Of a DNA stretch of 64,000 nucleotides, positions 34,591 to 47,900 are shown piece by piece (within the stretch, counting starts at the first letter, position 1; every line of letters starts with the position of its first letter). The stretch comes from Nephrocerus scutellatus (lineage: Eukaryota > Arthropoda > Insecta > Diptera > Pipunculidae). A program made the translations under genes and the position numbers. The notes under the pieces are model-generated. The model did not search any database and was not told the origin of the DNA. It saw only the letters and a list, made by a program, of their open reading frames with translations. Location of the stretch: the NCBI GenBank assembly GCA_947095585.1, contig OX352764.1, positions 1,411,001 to 1,475,000 of the forward strand, given 5' to 3'.

Positions 34591-37230
34591 ACTGTTCATT
34601 CAACATTCAACTGTGTCCCACTTAACAGTGTCTCACTTAACAGTGCTCACAACGATGTATCATTTAACATTTTACTTTTTGAACATGTACCCCCTTAAAC
34701 CATGTAATGAGACGTTGTCACGTCAAAAGTCGACGAGGACAAGCGTGGGTTGGTCAATACGTGATTTTCTGTCTAGTAGAAGTACACGCACACATTTCAT
34801 ACTGGCTTTGTACAGTAATCTGTGTTTTGCGGAATTGCATCTTGAACTCCAAAAAGTGTGCTTTGCGTTAAAATATCCACCGATAGTAAAATTTGGCCCA
34901 AGTGAATTAAGGAGGCGAACGATCGTCAAAGACAAAGACATCTTTTTTAAACGCGATTATCTAGAAAAATGCACTTTGATCATTTTTTTTACTGATTCAA
35001 TTTTCTACAACTCGATGACACAATGTTTAAGCATTTGGTCAACAGGAGCAGATCTGAATATCTTTATGTATGTACCTTACAACTGAAAAATGTATTTATT
35101 TATTACGAATTAAGAATTCATAACGAAAAACAGGATAAATTCCAAAAGGGAAAATGTACTCTGAAGTAGAAGTTGTAGATAACCTTACTGAGTTTAAAAA
35201 TAGAGTGACGTGACGATGTTTATCGTTTTTTGCGTAATATTTGCATAAATTAATTTCGATTTAGGACTTAGCATCAACACAAATCCATGAAGCAGATGAA
35301 CAGAATGATGCCACATCGAGTTAAACTTCGCCAAATTGCGTTCAGGGTAAACATTTCCAAGGCAACCAGAAATATGCTCATGTGTGTCTTTCATATGTCA
35401 CTTTCTTTGGCTCCAGCCTGGGGGCTCTTCGACCCGCACACGTCTTCCGAGAATATGCAAATGAAAATCCTTTATAGATCACCTGTAGCAACCACCAGCC
35501 ACTAACAAGGCATAATCTCAAGGATTACATGCTTGACATAGGATACACACGTGCAGGGACAACAACAAGTAAACAAAATATCCTGCCGAATCTGTTCCGA
35601 ATGCGTTAACACCAAGTGATTAGCGTAACAGGCAAACAAGTGGCCTTTGGTTAAAGGTGACGAAGGCATTAGCGTTGAGGGTGCGTATCTCATTATTTGT
35701 CTTAACCAACGAGCGCTCGTTTGCATAGCAACAAGTGGTGTGAGTTGTTGTTTTTGTTCCCGTTATTAATTACATCTTGATTCGACATTACGACGATTCC
35801 ATCAGTGATTTGGTGATTTTGTTGGCGCCTGCCTGGCGTCTGTTTTGGGACAGTGTTTGGTGTTTTTCCATCGGGTACATACGAATGATATATCTATGCA
35901 TGATGTGTGCGACTCATGAATTTACTATCATGAAGCTTCGGTGTGCCATTGTCATCATCGTCGTCGTTTGTTTTGATTCATTTTGGCAACAGCCACACAA
36001 CAGCGACACAAATCAAAGGGGGTTATTGTTATTGTTGTTATTTCAAGTTAACAAATGTATATGGATATGATATGATAGACAGTACTGTCGAATTTTGCAC
36101 AAATCAATTAAAGAAATAAAGCAAAACACCGGAACACCTCATACTGCACACACTCACACGATGCCATACTTCACATTTCAATGGAACTTCCACAAGGATG
36201 CGCGTCCCGGAGGGCCATAGTGGAACATTAGAGTCAACCAAAAATACGACCGACCGACCCACCGACCGACCGAATCACCGACTAACCAACCCATCTCTGT
36301 CTCTCTCTTCCGGCATTATATTCAGGGTCAGCATTTACCAACCATTACCGGACAAATTTATTCGAAATTTGTTATGCACGTGAGAATTTGACTGCGTCTG
36401 CAATTTTGCGCCTTGGTGCCAAACAGACGTTGTGTAACACGAAGACTGTCGGCGTTCCCCCGGACATAATATTTTATCGCATGATGATTGCAAGGACGAT
36501 CATTTAAAATATTTGCGTAACTATGAGAAGTTTAAGCAGCTGCGGTGCTTAATGTGGTTTAATAACATTGTGATGATGATGGAATAAAATTTTGTATTCC
36601 CAGCTTATGGAAATTTGCGTGCAGCTTCAAATCTGGCACAGAGGTCTGTTCGATCGCAGGCGCCAATTAAAATTTGAAACAAATGAAACATTTTGCAATA
36701 GCAGCATTGGGAAGTCTTTCTATTTCTTCAATTATGTACTCTACTCCGGTTAAAAAGTAAAGAAGTTATCAGAATATTCTACAAAAATATACTAAGGTAC
36801 ACAAAAAACACATTTTCTCGAAGTTACAGGCATTTCGGAGCATAAAAACACAACAAATTGAAATTTATATGGAAGCCCCCCACCCCCCTCCCCAGGACCA
36901 CGATCAATTCCAAATTTTAACAGAAAGTGTTGTTACGGGAGATATATATGTGGGTTTTAGGAAGTGGGTTAAAAATTGACCCATATCTTCAACCAACCAG
37001 CCACCGACAGACAGATAGCCGGGTATGCGAAGTTAATATCGAGAATTTGAAAAGCAAAGAATTGGTGTTCTCAACATAACTCATGAGCGGAAAGTCAGAT
37101 TTTCGCTAAAATGATGGTTAGAAGAAGGCCGATTTAGGCTTCTTCGATGCCGTACGACTGCTTGTGCATTAAAAAGTTGTCATCAGTGTAAATCATTGTG
37201 GATCATTATAAAACCTTGAGTAGGGTTTAG
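34591..37230. other. No gene recognised; one dispersed repeat
   Basis: A 171-codon frame at 34,571-35,086 lacks any domain signature. At 36,840-37,055 there is a copy of the repeat seen at 24.11-24.34 kb (GAAAGTGTTGTTACGGGAGA, GAAGTGGGTTAAA, GAAGTTAATATCGAGAATTT). Short GACC/ACCGACCG tracts occur near 36,250-36,290. Confidence 0.4.
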
Positions 37231-37239
37231 ATATCCGCT

Positions 37240-37310
37240 TTACCTACTCTTGATCTTGATAAGGCGTTTGATAGTGTAAGCGCGGATTACATCTGGCATG
37301 CAATGTACAG
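37240..37310 (+). mobile_element. Short LINE reverse transcriptase piece
   Basis: The plus strand reads LDLDKAFDSVSADYIWHAM, the RT block around the first catalytic Asp. It lies in the opposite orientation to the endonuclease relic directly next to it. Confidence 0.55.
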
Positions 37311-37399
37311 GATAGATATATACGCCAAAGACTAATAATAAAATAAAACAACCCATAAAAATGCTCTCTGTACTGTTCTAGTTCACGGACTAGATTCTT

Positions 37400-37470
37400 C
37401 TCCAAGGCTGCTTTCTTTCTTTCGCCAGTGAACTGCCCAAGGCTGCTTTCTTTCTTTCGCCAGTGAACTG
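37400..37470. repeat. Tandem duplication, ~33-bp unit x2
   Basis: AAGGCTGCTTTCTTTCTTTC followed by GCCAGTGAACTGC occurs twice in direct succession. Confidence 0.75.
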
Positions 37471-37557
37471 CTTTTTTCACATCTTCTGAACTTTTTATAT
37501 TCATCTTCGCGTGCCCGCGTTCTATGAAATTGCTGCATAGCTCTTACCGCGACATTC

Positions 37558-38840
37558 TTACGAAAGTTCATAACGTAAGAACGTAAGTTCCGTCGCTAGC
37601 TTACATTCGTCATCGAACCATTCGTTTCGATCCCTACGACTGCTGCCTAAAATGTAGACAGCAGTACTAATGACAGTATTCTTAAGGCGTGTCTCTTTCT
37701 CTTCTAAGCCCGACATCTCAACCCCAAGACTTACTCTCACTGCATTAAGGGCGAGTCCTATTTGTTTCTGGCCTCTTCGTTGCGAAGGGCAGCCGTGTTG
37801 ACTCGAATGACTGATTTGCGGCTGTAGTCTTTCGTGATGACGCAATCCGCGCTCGGGACACCATACACAAATAAGATAGTGGTCCGAGTCGACGTTGGCA
37901 CCTCGGTACGTTCGTACCGTAATCAGGTTCGGGTTGTGGCGGCGGTCTATCAACACGTTGTCTATCTGGTTGCGAGTGGCTCCATCAGGAGATACCCAGG
38001 TAGTTTTGTGGATATTTTTACGCGCAAGCCTTGTGCTCGCAACGCTTGCAATGGCTTGCTGCCATTTTTATGACTCGTTGTCCATTGTCATAAGTGTTCT
38101 CGTGTAAGCTTTGGGTGCCAATGTACTGCCTGAATACTGTCTCCCTACCTATTTTGGCATTCATATTCCCAAGAATGATTTTTACATCATACTGAGGGCA
38201 GGCATGGAGCTCCCGTTCGACGGATTCACAGAATTATTCTTTTTCATCATCTGGGCAATCCTCTGTAGGTGCGTGGAGGTTTTTGAGGCTTATGTTTTTA
38301 AATCTGCCCCGCACGCGGAGGGTGCATAGCCGTTAATTTTCTGCTTTAAAGACGATAACGGTGAGTTTCATTCTTTTGCTGATTAAAAACCCACCCCGAT
38401 ATAATAGCTGTCATATATGTAATATGCTGATTTTGGTAAGACACCATTCCCCATCCACCACACATCTCCTGTTTTGCTATTATGTCAGCCTTAAATTTGG
38501 ACAGCTTGAGCTCTTTAAAGAGAGCGTACCATGAGAAAATACTCCAATCGTTTAGCTGTTTTCGTTGCCGTGGTCGTCGTTGTCCATCGAGTATCCTAGG
38601 CTGATTTTGCGTTTCGTAGTGAAGTTTTTTACGGGTGAGGTTACTGACCTCGCGCCAACCTTACTTTGAAAGAACTAGCCCGATAACTAAGCTTTTCCTG
38701 TATTGAAGGAAAATTACCGGCGGCCACCACGTAGTGGTTTGATCGTACTTCCACCAGTCAGAGAGGGTTACGGCCACCTGAAATTCTAAAGCATTCTGTG
38801 TTATTCGCCCTATTCTACGGATGGCTGATAGCCGCAAATA
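37558..38840 (-). mobile_element. LINE endonuclease relic
   Basis: The minus strand encodes IHKTTWVSPDGATRNQID then VLIDRRHNPN and RGANVDSDHYL. This is the classic APE endonuclease C-terminus (TW.SPDG.T.NQIDH, SDH). The 5' part (38,840-38,060) matches the relic at 9.0-9.8 kb. The frame stays open for 132 codons and then decays. R1/jockey-like. Confidence 0.8.
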
Positions 38841-38920
38841 CAAAACATACAATTTTGTTTGAAATTGGCCTGTGATATAAGAGATAAGATACATTAGGCA
38901 TTTTAACAACATTATATATA

Positions 38921-38926
38921 TTTATT
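38921..38926 (-). promoter_or_regulatory. Polyadenylation signal of the 194-aa gene
   Basis: AATAAA on the minus strand, 8 nt past the TAG stop. This implies a very short 3' UTR unless a later signal is used. Confidence 0.4.
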
Positions 38927-38933
38927 AATGTGT

Positions 38934-41900
38934 CTATAGTGGTGTCCAATGCCCAATTTGGTCGTTTCTGTGTGCACGTAGTTCAGGCCGAATTAATTCC
39001 CTCAGTTCGGAGATGTCTTCGACAGATGTGTGGGTGCTATCTTCACTCGATATATCCATTGGTACATCTACAACAGCGGTAGAGGTGCTCTCGGAGTCGG
39101 CGTAGTTCACTGAGCGTGCCGCGGCAGTTTTGCGACGCTCCCGAAACAGTCGATCGACACCTGACATGGGGGTATCTGTGCGTGGCCTTTCAAACGGTAG
39201 GCGTAATTTATATTTATGCTTGGGTTCTGAAGGAGTGGGGCTGACATATTGTATTTTACTACTTGTTTTATAGTCTTACTATACATTTTTACATTTAAGT
39301 ATTGTCCAAACTACATATTGTTCAAATTCTATTCACAATCACATGAATCACCGTGCTAGCACTTCTGAGGTACATTTAGTAGGAAGTAGGAAGAACGCCG
39401 GTTTCGTCCAATTTGCAAACTCAAGGTCTTATCAGCGAGCTGACCATATATGTTATATAACGACACCGACATACGTCTCTAAAACTAATAGTTAGGGAGT
39501 TCTTAAGGTAAGACGATATAACTATTTTCGTTACGCTACTATTTCTGTTCATGTACCCACATGTTTCGATTTTACAGACGTTTCACGTCAAAACTTACCA
39601 ACCAAGATTGCGCCAAAAGCTGAGCGATTACCATCGTAGTAGAAATTGAAAGTGCCTCGTCGTCCTTGCCAACCTAGCACAGATACACACACAACTGTGA
39701 AGCCGAAGACTTGGAGACAATGGAAACAACAGAATTTGTGAATGAATGAAAAGTTGTGGCCATGTCGTGTGGGAACAACACCATCACTTATCGCCACCCT
39801 GCTGCGGAACTACACAAAATATGTTTACAACTCTTTACTGTGCCACTGTGCACAGCTAGAAGCATCCCAATGGCACAGGCACCACTGCTTCACCGGATTT
39901 ACCGGATTTACCGAACAGAATCACTTGTTGCAGAACAGAGACTGCGCGAAACGGCAGCAGCAACAACGAGTGGCATTAACTCCCGCCTGTGCAACATGTT
40001 GCCAATGGCTCAGTGTGCTTTGCAAATGTGGTGTTTGCGGCAAATTTTATTTATCAGACTCAGTTGCCCCACAGCAACTGAGCTATCAGCTAGTCAGCCA
40101 GCTAGCCAGCAATGGTTGTGCCATTATTCCGCCTTGTCGCCTGGAGAAACGAACGTGTGCCGCGCTTCGGCTGATTCGATTGTGTGTTGTCTTTTGTGTT
40201 GCGCATTTCTCTGCCAGGAGTTTCGCGGTACACCTCCGGTAATCGGTAATCATATAATGAGAATCCCTATCTAAGATGCTTCTTCCTATTTAATGGTCCG
40301 CACGGAGTGATTAATCATTAATCGGTCATAGCCACTCGATGCTTTACGACAAGGCTCAGTCGAGATTTGAATAAAAAAGTGAGTGTTCGATTTTTGGTAC
40401 AAAGTAACAGAACAGAGAAGAAAGTAGCCCGGAGTGAAAATACAAATTGGATACACTTCCAAGGGAATAGCTGCACAAGTGGACTGTTTATGCGGATACC
40501 TCCTCACCTACTAGCATATCGTCCGTAAGTTGAAACTATATTTGCTGAAATTGCAATTGCGTTTGGGTTCCTAAATACGAATACAACAACGAAATACTGT
40601 AGCGTTTTAAGGGAATCTTCAACTTTCTCAAATCGCACTATACCAGCAATTGAGTTACTTTATTTGGTAAAAATGTTTTTGTGGTTCATTCAACTCGCTC
40701 CCCGGCGTTGCAGATTTGACCGACCAACCGACCGCCTCGCCAGCGTTTTTCTGTCCAAATTATAGAAATAACAAAACTTTGTTATATTTCGCGCCAAGTG
40801 ATTAACTTCTATAATTCCAACCGAATCGGGAGTTCTTTTTTTTTTTTTGGATTCGTACAAGTTAACCATAAAGTGGAATTTGTTTTATTTTTAACTATAT
40901 TGGTTATATGACTTACGGACTTATACTTACAGTCTGTATAAGAGAATAAAAACCAAACATTACATAAGTGGGTCAAGAATTAAGCTTTCGTACACCAAAG
41001 GTAGCAGAAAGATTCTATAGTAAGACATTAATGTGTTACGATGTACCATCTGCTGGGTTAAACGACCAGTCGTATAGAAATGGCCAAAACACCGATACAT
41101 GGCGTTACTGTCTAGTGAACTTGGGCGAAATGAAACTTTAAGTGGGACATATTCTTATATCTACGCGTTGTCTTTTATTGTTTTATTTTACAAACCGCCA
41201 TGGCTCTGGTGGTTAGTGCGTTGGACTTCTGAGCACGAGGTTCGAGGTTTGAAACACCAGAAACACATTTCACGATCCAACCTCTCACGAATGCCTGGCA
41301 AACGTCCGAGAGTAGTAACATGTCACGGGAAGCTTCTCAACTCACGCTTCGGATAAGGCATTCAATTGTAGGTCCCTTCTATTTGTGTGCAAAAATATAA
41401 CTCAGACAACACAAATGGTCGTGAGAAGCTAGTCTTTGAACCGCATCGTTCTGTCGTGCCAAATATTATTACTATAACGTACAAAAATAATTGTTTGTTG
41501 GCGGGTTTTCTTGGCTTAGATAGTGAGTATTTTCTGTAATAGTGTAGATGAAATTCGTATGAGTATACCTTGAATGAAATTCTTCATAACGCGTCCAATC
41601 ATCCATCGTTATGTGATACAATACTTTTTGATTTTGAAATTAAAAGGCCTCAATCCAAGCAACATCAAAACGGAGCCAGATTCTACTCTGGGGACGTCTG
41701 CTCCTTCGTTTGTAACAATAAAATATTGGAAGGCACAGTTTAAGCGAGGCCGTAAAAAAGATGGTTCCATCTGCTGGCATGAAGGTCATGACGTCAGTTT
41801 TTTGGGATGCGCGTGGTATAATTATCTTCAGAAAGGAAAAACAATCATCGGCGTGTATTATGCGAACTTATTGTAGCGTTTGAAAGATGAAATTAAGAAG

Positions 41901-44900
41901 AAAAAAAAGGCCATATTTGGCAAAGAAAATGGTTTTGTTTTATCAACACAATGCTCCAGTTCACACATCTGTCATCGTGATGGCCAAAATCAATTAATTG
42001 AAGTTCGAATTGCTTCCTCATACACCCTATTCGTCAGATTCAGCCCCATCGATATATTTTCTGTTTTCGAACTTGAAAAATGACTCGGTGGTAAAAGATT
42101 TGTCAAAAATGAAAAGGTGGAGTCTGCGGTTGATGGGTTTTTTAAGGAACTCGACGATTCTCACTATAAACAGGGTATCGAAGCTATTGAACATCGCTGG
42201 GAAAAGTGTATCGAGCTAAAAGAAGACTATGTAGAGAAACAAAGATATTTTTTTCCAAATTTTTGTTTGTTTTCTTTGTTAGGACGACCCTCGTAAGTTG
42301 CGAATTTCTGAATTCTGAAAATGCCGTATGGTGTCCACGGCAACCTACGCATGAACAACAAGTTGTCACAACATTCTGTCATTTCATCGAATTTCAGTGA
42401 AATTAAATGAAAAACTTTAATTTTTTTTGATTGGTTTTTACTCTTACAGTTGTATCTCCTAAAATTAATGGTCATGGCCAACACACCAAACAAATAGGCA
42501 ATAAAAGTGTGATGTCCTCAATCGCCGCCGGACAGGTCGATACACAAATAAATAGATAATACAATATACGTTAGATACATATCGCCTCAGGTATACTCAT
42601 AAAGTTCAATAACAACTACTGAACCCACCATTTCCTAATGACCAAAATGGGCACTCAAAGTGCCCCCCGCTGTGCATGGAGAATATCTGACTGTAGAATT
42701 TACCATTTGTTCATTTTTTCCATTTGGTTTTTGTATTTTGCTGATCATTCATCGTTGAGTGTGGGAGTTTTTCAATGTCATGCAGGCAATTTACTTGCGA
42801 AGAACATCACTCAACATTTCTGATTAATTCAATTTTTAATTGCAAACGGGGGGAAACAACAAACAAAACACATAAAAATTTCAATTATGAACAATTACCA
42901 ATTTTTGAAAACATACGGGAAAGCGCAAATCCATCCGCAGTGATGCGATGATTGGAAATTTTTGTTTGTTGTTTGCTTATTGGGAGGGGGATAGGTGAAA
43001 TAATAAAAAAAAAAATCCAATCGCTTTAAAAGCGGATCTGAATGCAGAATTGATAACTATTCTTCAACATATTCGCTTTGATGACAATCTTATTTGCACT
43101 TTTGCATTCTTCTAAAGTCGTCGTTCAGAATCGTCGAAACAAGACCGCTGCTCTGTCATTATGTCAGTAGAGCAAGATTATCTTGCCCTTAATATGAGTT
43201 TTTTTACTTAAGGTAGACACACGGATAGACACAAAAACCAAACAACCAAAGAAATTTCTCGTGACAGATGCTTTTGCTATGGATACGGTGACCATATTAT
43301 GAAATAGCGGACAACAAAAATAGGTTTAATTCAACATAATTCAACACCCAAAGAGCAAAAAAAAAACTTTTTCTTATTAGAGAATTTAATACATTAGTTA
43401 TTGTATAGAAAAAATAAATAAAAAAATAAATCGAGACATACTTTAAAACGAAATATTTAAATCGAGTCGAGAATTGATTAAAACCAAATGTTCGGTTTAA
43501 CTGGAGTACATCTCACCTAATTATCTTACATTAATCCATCTTTGGAGACTACAGCAACTCGATGCATCTTTTTTTGCCACCCCAACTTGCATTGGTTTGA
43601 TCGAAATTTATTTTTGTAACCTTTCTTTTGATACCAAACCCAACAAGGATCTAAATCGTTCCAAAATATGTATTTTCAAAAAAAAAAAACATCAAAATTT
43701 TGACCCTAACCACTACGAAAAGCCGACAAATAATGTGCTTGTGGCTATTGGGATCGTAACAGGGGATGATTGACCGCTACTCAGCAAATGCACCAAAATT
43801 TCTTCAAACAGAAAACCATCCGCATCCGGTGTTTGTTAGACATTCGCGAGATGTGGGACACCGTGAAAAATACTTTTGGTATTCGTACTGGTATTCGAAC
43901 CACGAACCTGCTGCTAAGTAGCCATGCGCTTTTCCACGGAGCCACGGTGTCAAAACAATTAGATTTACTTTTTTTGTGTTCAGATAGGAGGTTTGCGAAG
44001 CTTACCAACGTTCTTGTTTAAACTAATAACTGAAAACTGCTTGAGCTCTAAATATCTTGGCTGGGCACAGTAGCACTTAATAAAATATCGGACACAAGCG
44101 GTTGAAATACAGAACTGTCCCCGGATATACAGGACGGCTGGTCGCCGTAGATATGGGTCACAACTATTCTTAAGGATCCTGGAATGTCATATTTTGATGT
44201 CAAGATAAGTCCGACACTTTGTCAGTTTCTGTGGTGCAGTGGTTAGAACTATAAGCTCCCACTGAGAGGACACTGGATTTGATTCCCGGCGCGTCCAAAG
44301 AAAAGCACACCTCATCGCACTGATCTTCTAGGTTACATGTACACATGGTACGATGCTGCACCTATACGGTTGAGTTGATGTATCATATAATCAAGATGTA
44401 GGTGGCTTTATGAGCACAATATTCTAGTTTGTGATTACTAGGGTGATATGAACTCAACTCCATCTCCATCAAAAAAACTTTCCTTCTTCTATCCAAATAT
44501 TTCCAAGCCCACGCTGTGCCTAGGCATTATAAGGGTGCAAATCCCTTGAAGCGTGTGCTTATTATATAAAAAAAAGTCCCTCCCAAAATCCAATTAAATC
44601 AAAGTCCAATTACATTTTCAAGTTAGATTTTGAAAAAATCTCTTACAATTGATTGGTCCACAAAAATATAGAGTACTGCTGATTTACAATCGCGCTTGAA
44701 ACACTGCAAAGTTCAGTAGAAATTCTGCCTCTATATCACAGCGCTATAAGTTCTTAACTGTACAAACCAACGCATAATCGAAGAGAGCAAATATATTAAA
44801 CAAATTTGTCTGCAATTTTCCAAATTAACTGTGTAACAAGTAAAGTTAGGATCTCCCACACGTTCAATGCGTTTCGATTATAAAGTTACGGGCAGTGGGA

Positions 44901-47900
44901 GAAATTTCGGAATTGCTTTGACGCAGCTTTTTTGGAGTTTTTGTTGTCTAATGAGACGGTCATTTTTGCAATCCATACATATCTCGATCCAAATAGGAAA
45001 ACACAAATTACTCACAAGACGAATGATTCGACGGGGACTAAGCACACGCACGCAAATGATGCGGGTGTTGCTAATGAAGTGTACCACAAAATACTTGTCG
45101 TTAAACTTTAGTCAGTAAAATTAAGTATCTAGCTTCGTATCGAGATGACCAGTAGCTGAAGAATTCACCTGCCTTACCCCCGGAATTAAAGCATTTTTCA
45201 ACGTCTTCTTCGAAATCCCTTGGTATACGGGCAAACAAACCAAAAATTGACAAAAAATGGACTTTTTTTATTGCACAAATTTTTTGGCAAATATTTTTCT
45301 TAACAAATGTTTACTTGAAGTTGAATATGGGTTAGATTTTGTACGGCAAACTATAAAGAAACTTTTTGCATCTAATTTGCTTTCATCAACCATCCAAATC
45401 AACCTCGTAATCTGGTATAACGACTTGGTAATTGTCGTTGTGTTTTTTTGCTGTCAGTGCTTCTTAATTTCATTACAATGAAACTTGATATCAACCATCC
45501 ACAAACGTGGATGCCAGGAACAACTATCCAAAGGACACAACTTACCACAGAAATCGTAGCAACAGGCGCCAGAATGAAAGTGAGTCAATCTTCAGGCTTA
45601 CTAACACTGACTGACACGATTACTATCGACAATTGTCGCTTGTCAAATCAATTGACCATTCACTGCATATGTCATGTTTACAGCATTTTCTGGGTTGAGT
45701 GATTTTGGTGTGATTTTGTATCACCTTTGCAAAACTTCTTAAACGAAACTGTAACTTCCGAGATTGACGAGTTTACTCAGCAGTATGGCTAGTAGAGCAA
45801 TCCAAACAGAAGAGATGTGAAACAAGGTTTTATATTGCGCTCCTAAGTACTGCGCGGTACACAACACACATAACATCACAAACAATGCAAACAAATTTTT
45901 GATTTGGTTTCACCAAGAAAACTCTGGGACTTTGACAGGTCTATTTTCGGGTTCAAAATGTGCAAACAGAAAGATCTATTAGTGAAATCATTTACTAAGA
46001 TTGAGTCGAGTTAAGAAACTGGGTAGTAAACTCGTAGCGTTTCCCTCAATAGAGTAGAGTTATTTTGACAGCTCCTTCTTACAAAGGAAATTACAGAGAA
46101 CCCTAACTCAACTGCTCTAGTGTCGTGTAGTTTATTTGGATTGGCACAAAGACCTTAGTTATCTCTTGGATAACGCGATCATTGAAACGTATGCCTCTAT
46201 CGATTTACTCCAACCGTACCCCAAACCAAATCAACGGGTAATCTGTCAAAGTAACAGAGTTTTCGTAGTTTTCGTGGTGAATGCTTTGCAAATAGAACGC
46301 CAAACTTAAACCAACCAAAATATAAAAAACAAACTGAGAAATTAGTTTGTTTGCTATCTCTTGGCCGGATTGCTGAGTAAACTAAACCTTACCCATCGAT
46401 TGCCAACGGGTAGCACAGTCACAGTGTCTGTTACAAAACTTTGCAAATAAAACACGTACCCCAGGCACAGTTTGCAAAACGAACGTGAAACCAAAACACC
46501 GAGAGAGAAATTTTAACTCTACCCTGCAAATCGAAAGAGCTAGTTTTAAGTAATGGTTGCTCGCTAAAACGAGTCAAGTAGTTTTTTCACATTCTGTTCC
46601 TATATTCACCGTACCCCGTGTCATTGGTCGCACATTCGCTTTATAACGTCTCGCAAGGCCAGTGGGAGCAAACGTTTTTTAACACATTTTTTAAAAAGGG
46701 CCTCAAAGAATTTGAAGTAAACAGACAATTATGTTTATGCCGAGTTAAATAAGAGGTTGTAATAAAACAAAGCTGGTGAGTGCACACGATAGAAGTGACA
46801 CATATGCATCCTTAATTCATTAATATAAAGTAATATTAGGCGCAACAGACAGTTGTGTTGCAACGCCTACCTTCTGTCGACCAATCGTGTTATGCGTGTT
46901 ATTTAGTTAACGCCCAAATGGAAGAGAGCTACAATTTTAAGAAAATGAGAAGATTTCTCATAACACCTATTAATCTCGAACATTTGTCAGACATTCGCGA
47001 GAGTTGGGGTCGTAAAAAGGATTTTCGGAGCTTTTCTGGTCTTTTATTTTTCAGACATCTGTCTTATTAGTTCAATGAACTAACCACTGGGCCAAGCCGC
47101 CTAAAAATCACACTACAATATTTTGTTAATCGTCCTATAAACATAGAAAAATCTATCATCATTTTATAAATACCCTATAATCATCAATAACGATCTAATA
47201 ACTATCCTAATATCGTCCTATAATTCTAAAAAAATCTATAGTTAATTCATAACCCTAAAATGATCCTATAGAGATACTATAATCAAAATTACCATCCTAC
47301 AAACATCAATAATCATCCTATAATCATCAATTATCATCCTATAAACATCAATAATCCTCCCATAATTATCCAATAATGGTCCTATAAACTTAAAAAAAAG
47401 TATATAGTCGTCTCATATTACCAAAATCATCTTATAATCACCATATAATCATCCCATAATCTTTCAATCTGCCTATAATCGTACAGTCATCCTACATAAA
47501 TTATTAACTACGGCAGGAACGTTTCTTGCTTGTCGCTGTTTTATCGCTTCTTCTACTAGTGGTGCTCAAGAGAAATAGCCGCAATACTCGTGGCGCTCTA
47601 AATGCTCATCAGTAGCTTGTAAGTTTACTCTCTACTGCAAACCAGGCTAAATAAGTTTCCCTTTAAAAATCTGCTTATACAACAACGCAATGTGTAAAAA
47701 GTTGTAAACATTTTTTCCGGCATATGCTTCAATCCTCGATGAATTTACCAGATTTTAATGACGTACGCCATTGACCCCCCCCGCTAAGCTGTACATATGT
47801 AACTTCTGTTAAAAGGAAGACTTTTGTGAGACGGCCTGTGTGCGTTCGCTGTACCGCATATGCAGTAAATAGCGTTACATAGAAGCAAAGCTTAGAAATA

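Noticed and set aside
34571..35086. 171-codon plus-strand frame
   Set aside because: Starts inside a known repeat dimer and has no recognisable domain or codon pattern.
39742..40274. Two overlapping plus-strand open frames of 166 and 172 codons
   Set aside because: Both frames are open together in a GC-richer patch, with no domain, no splice partners and a biased Cys/Thr/Ser composition. Probably chance.
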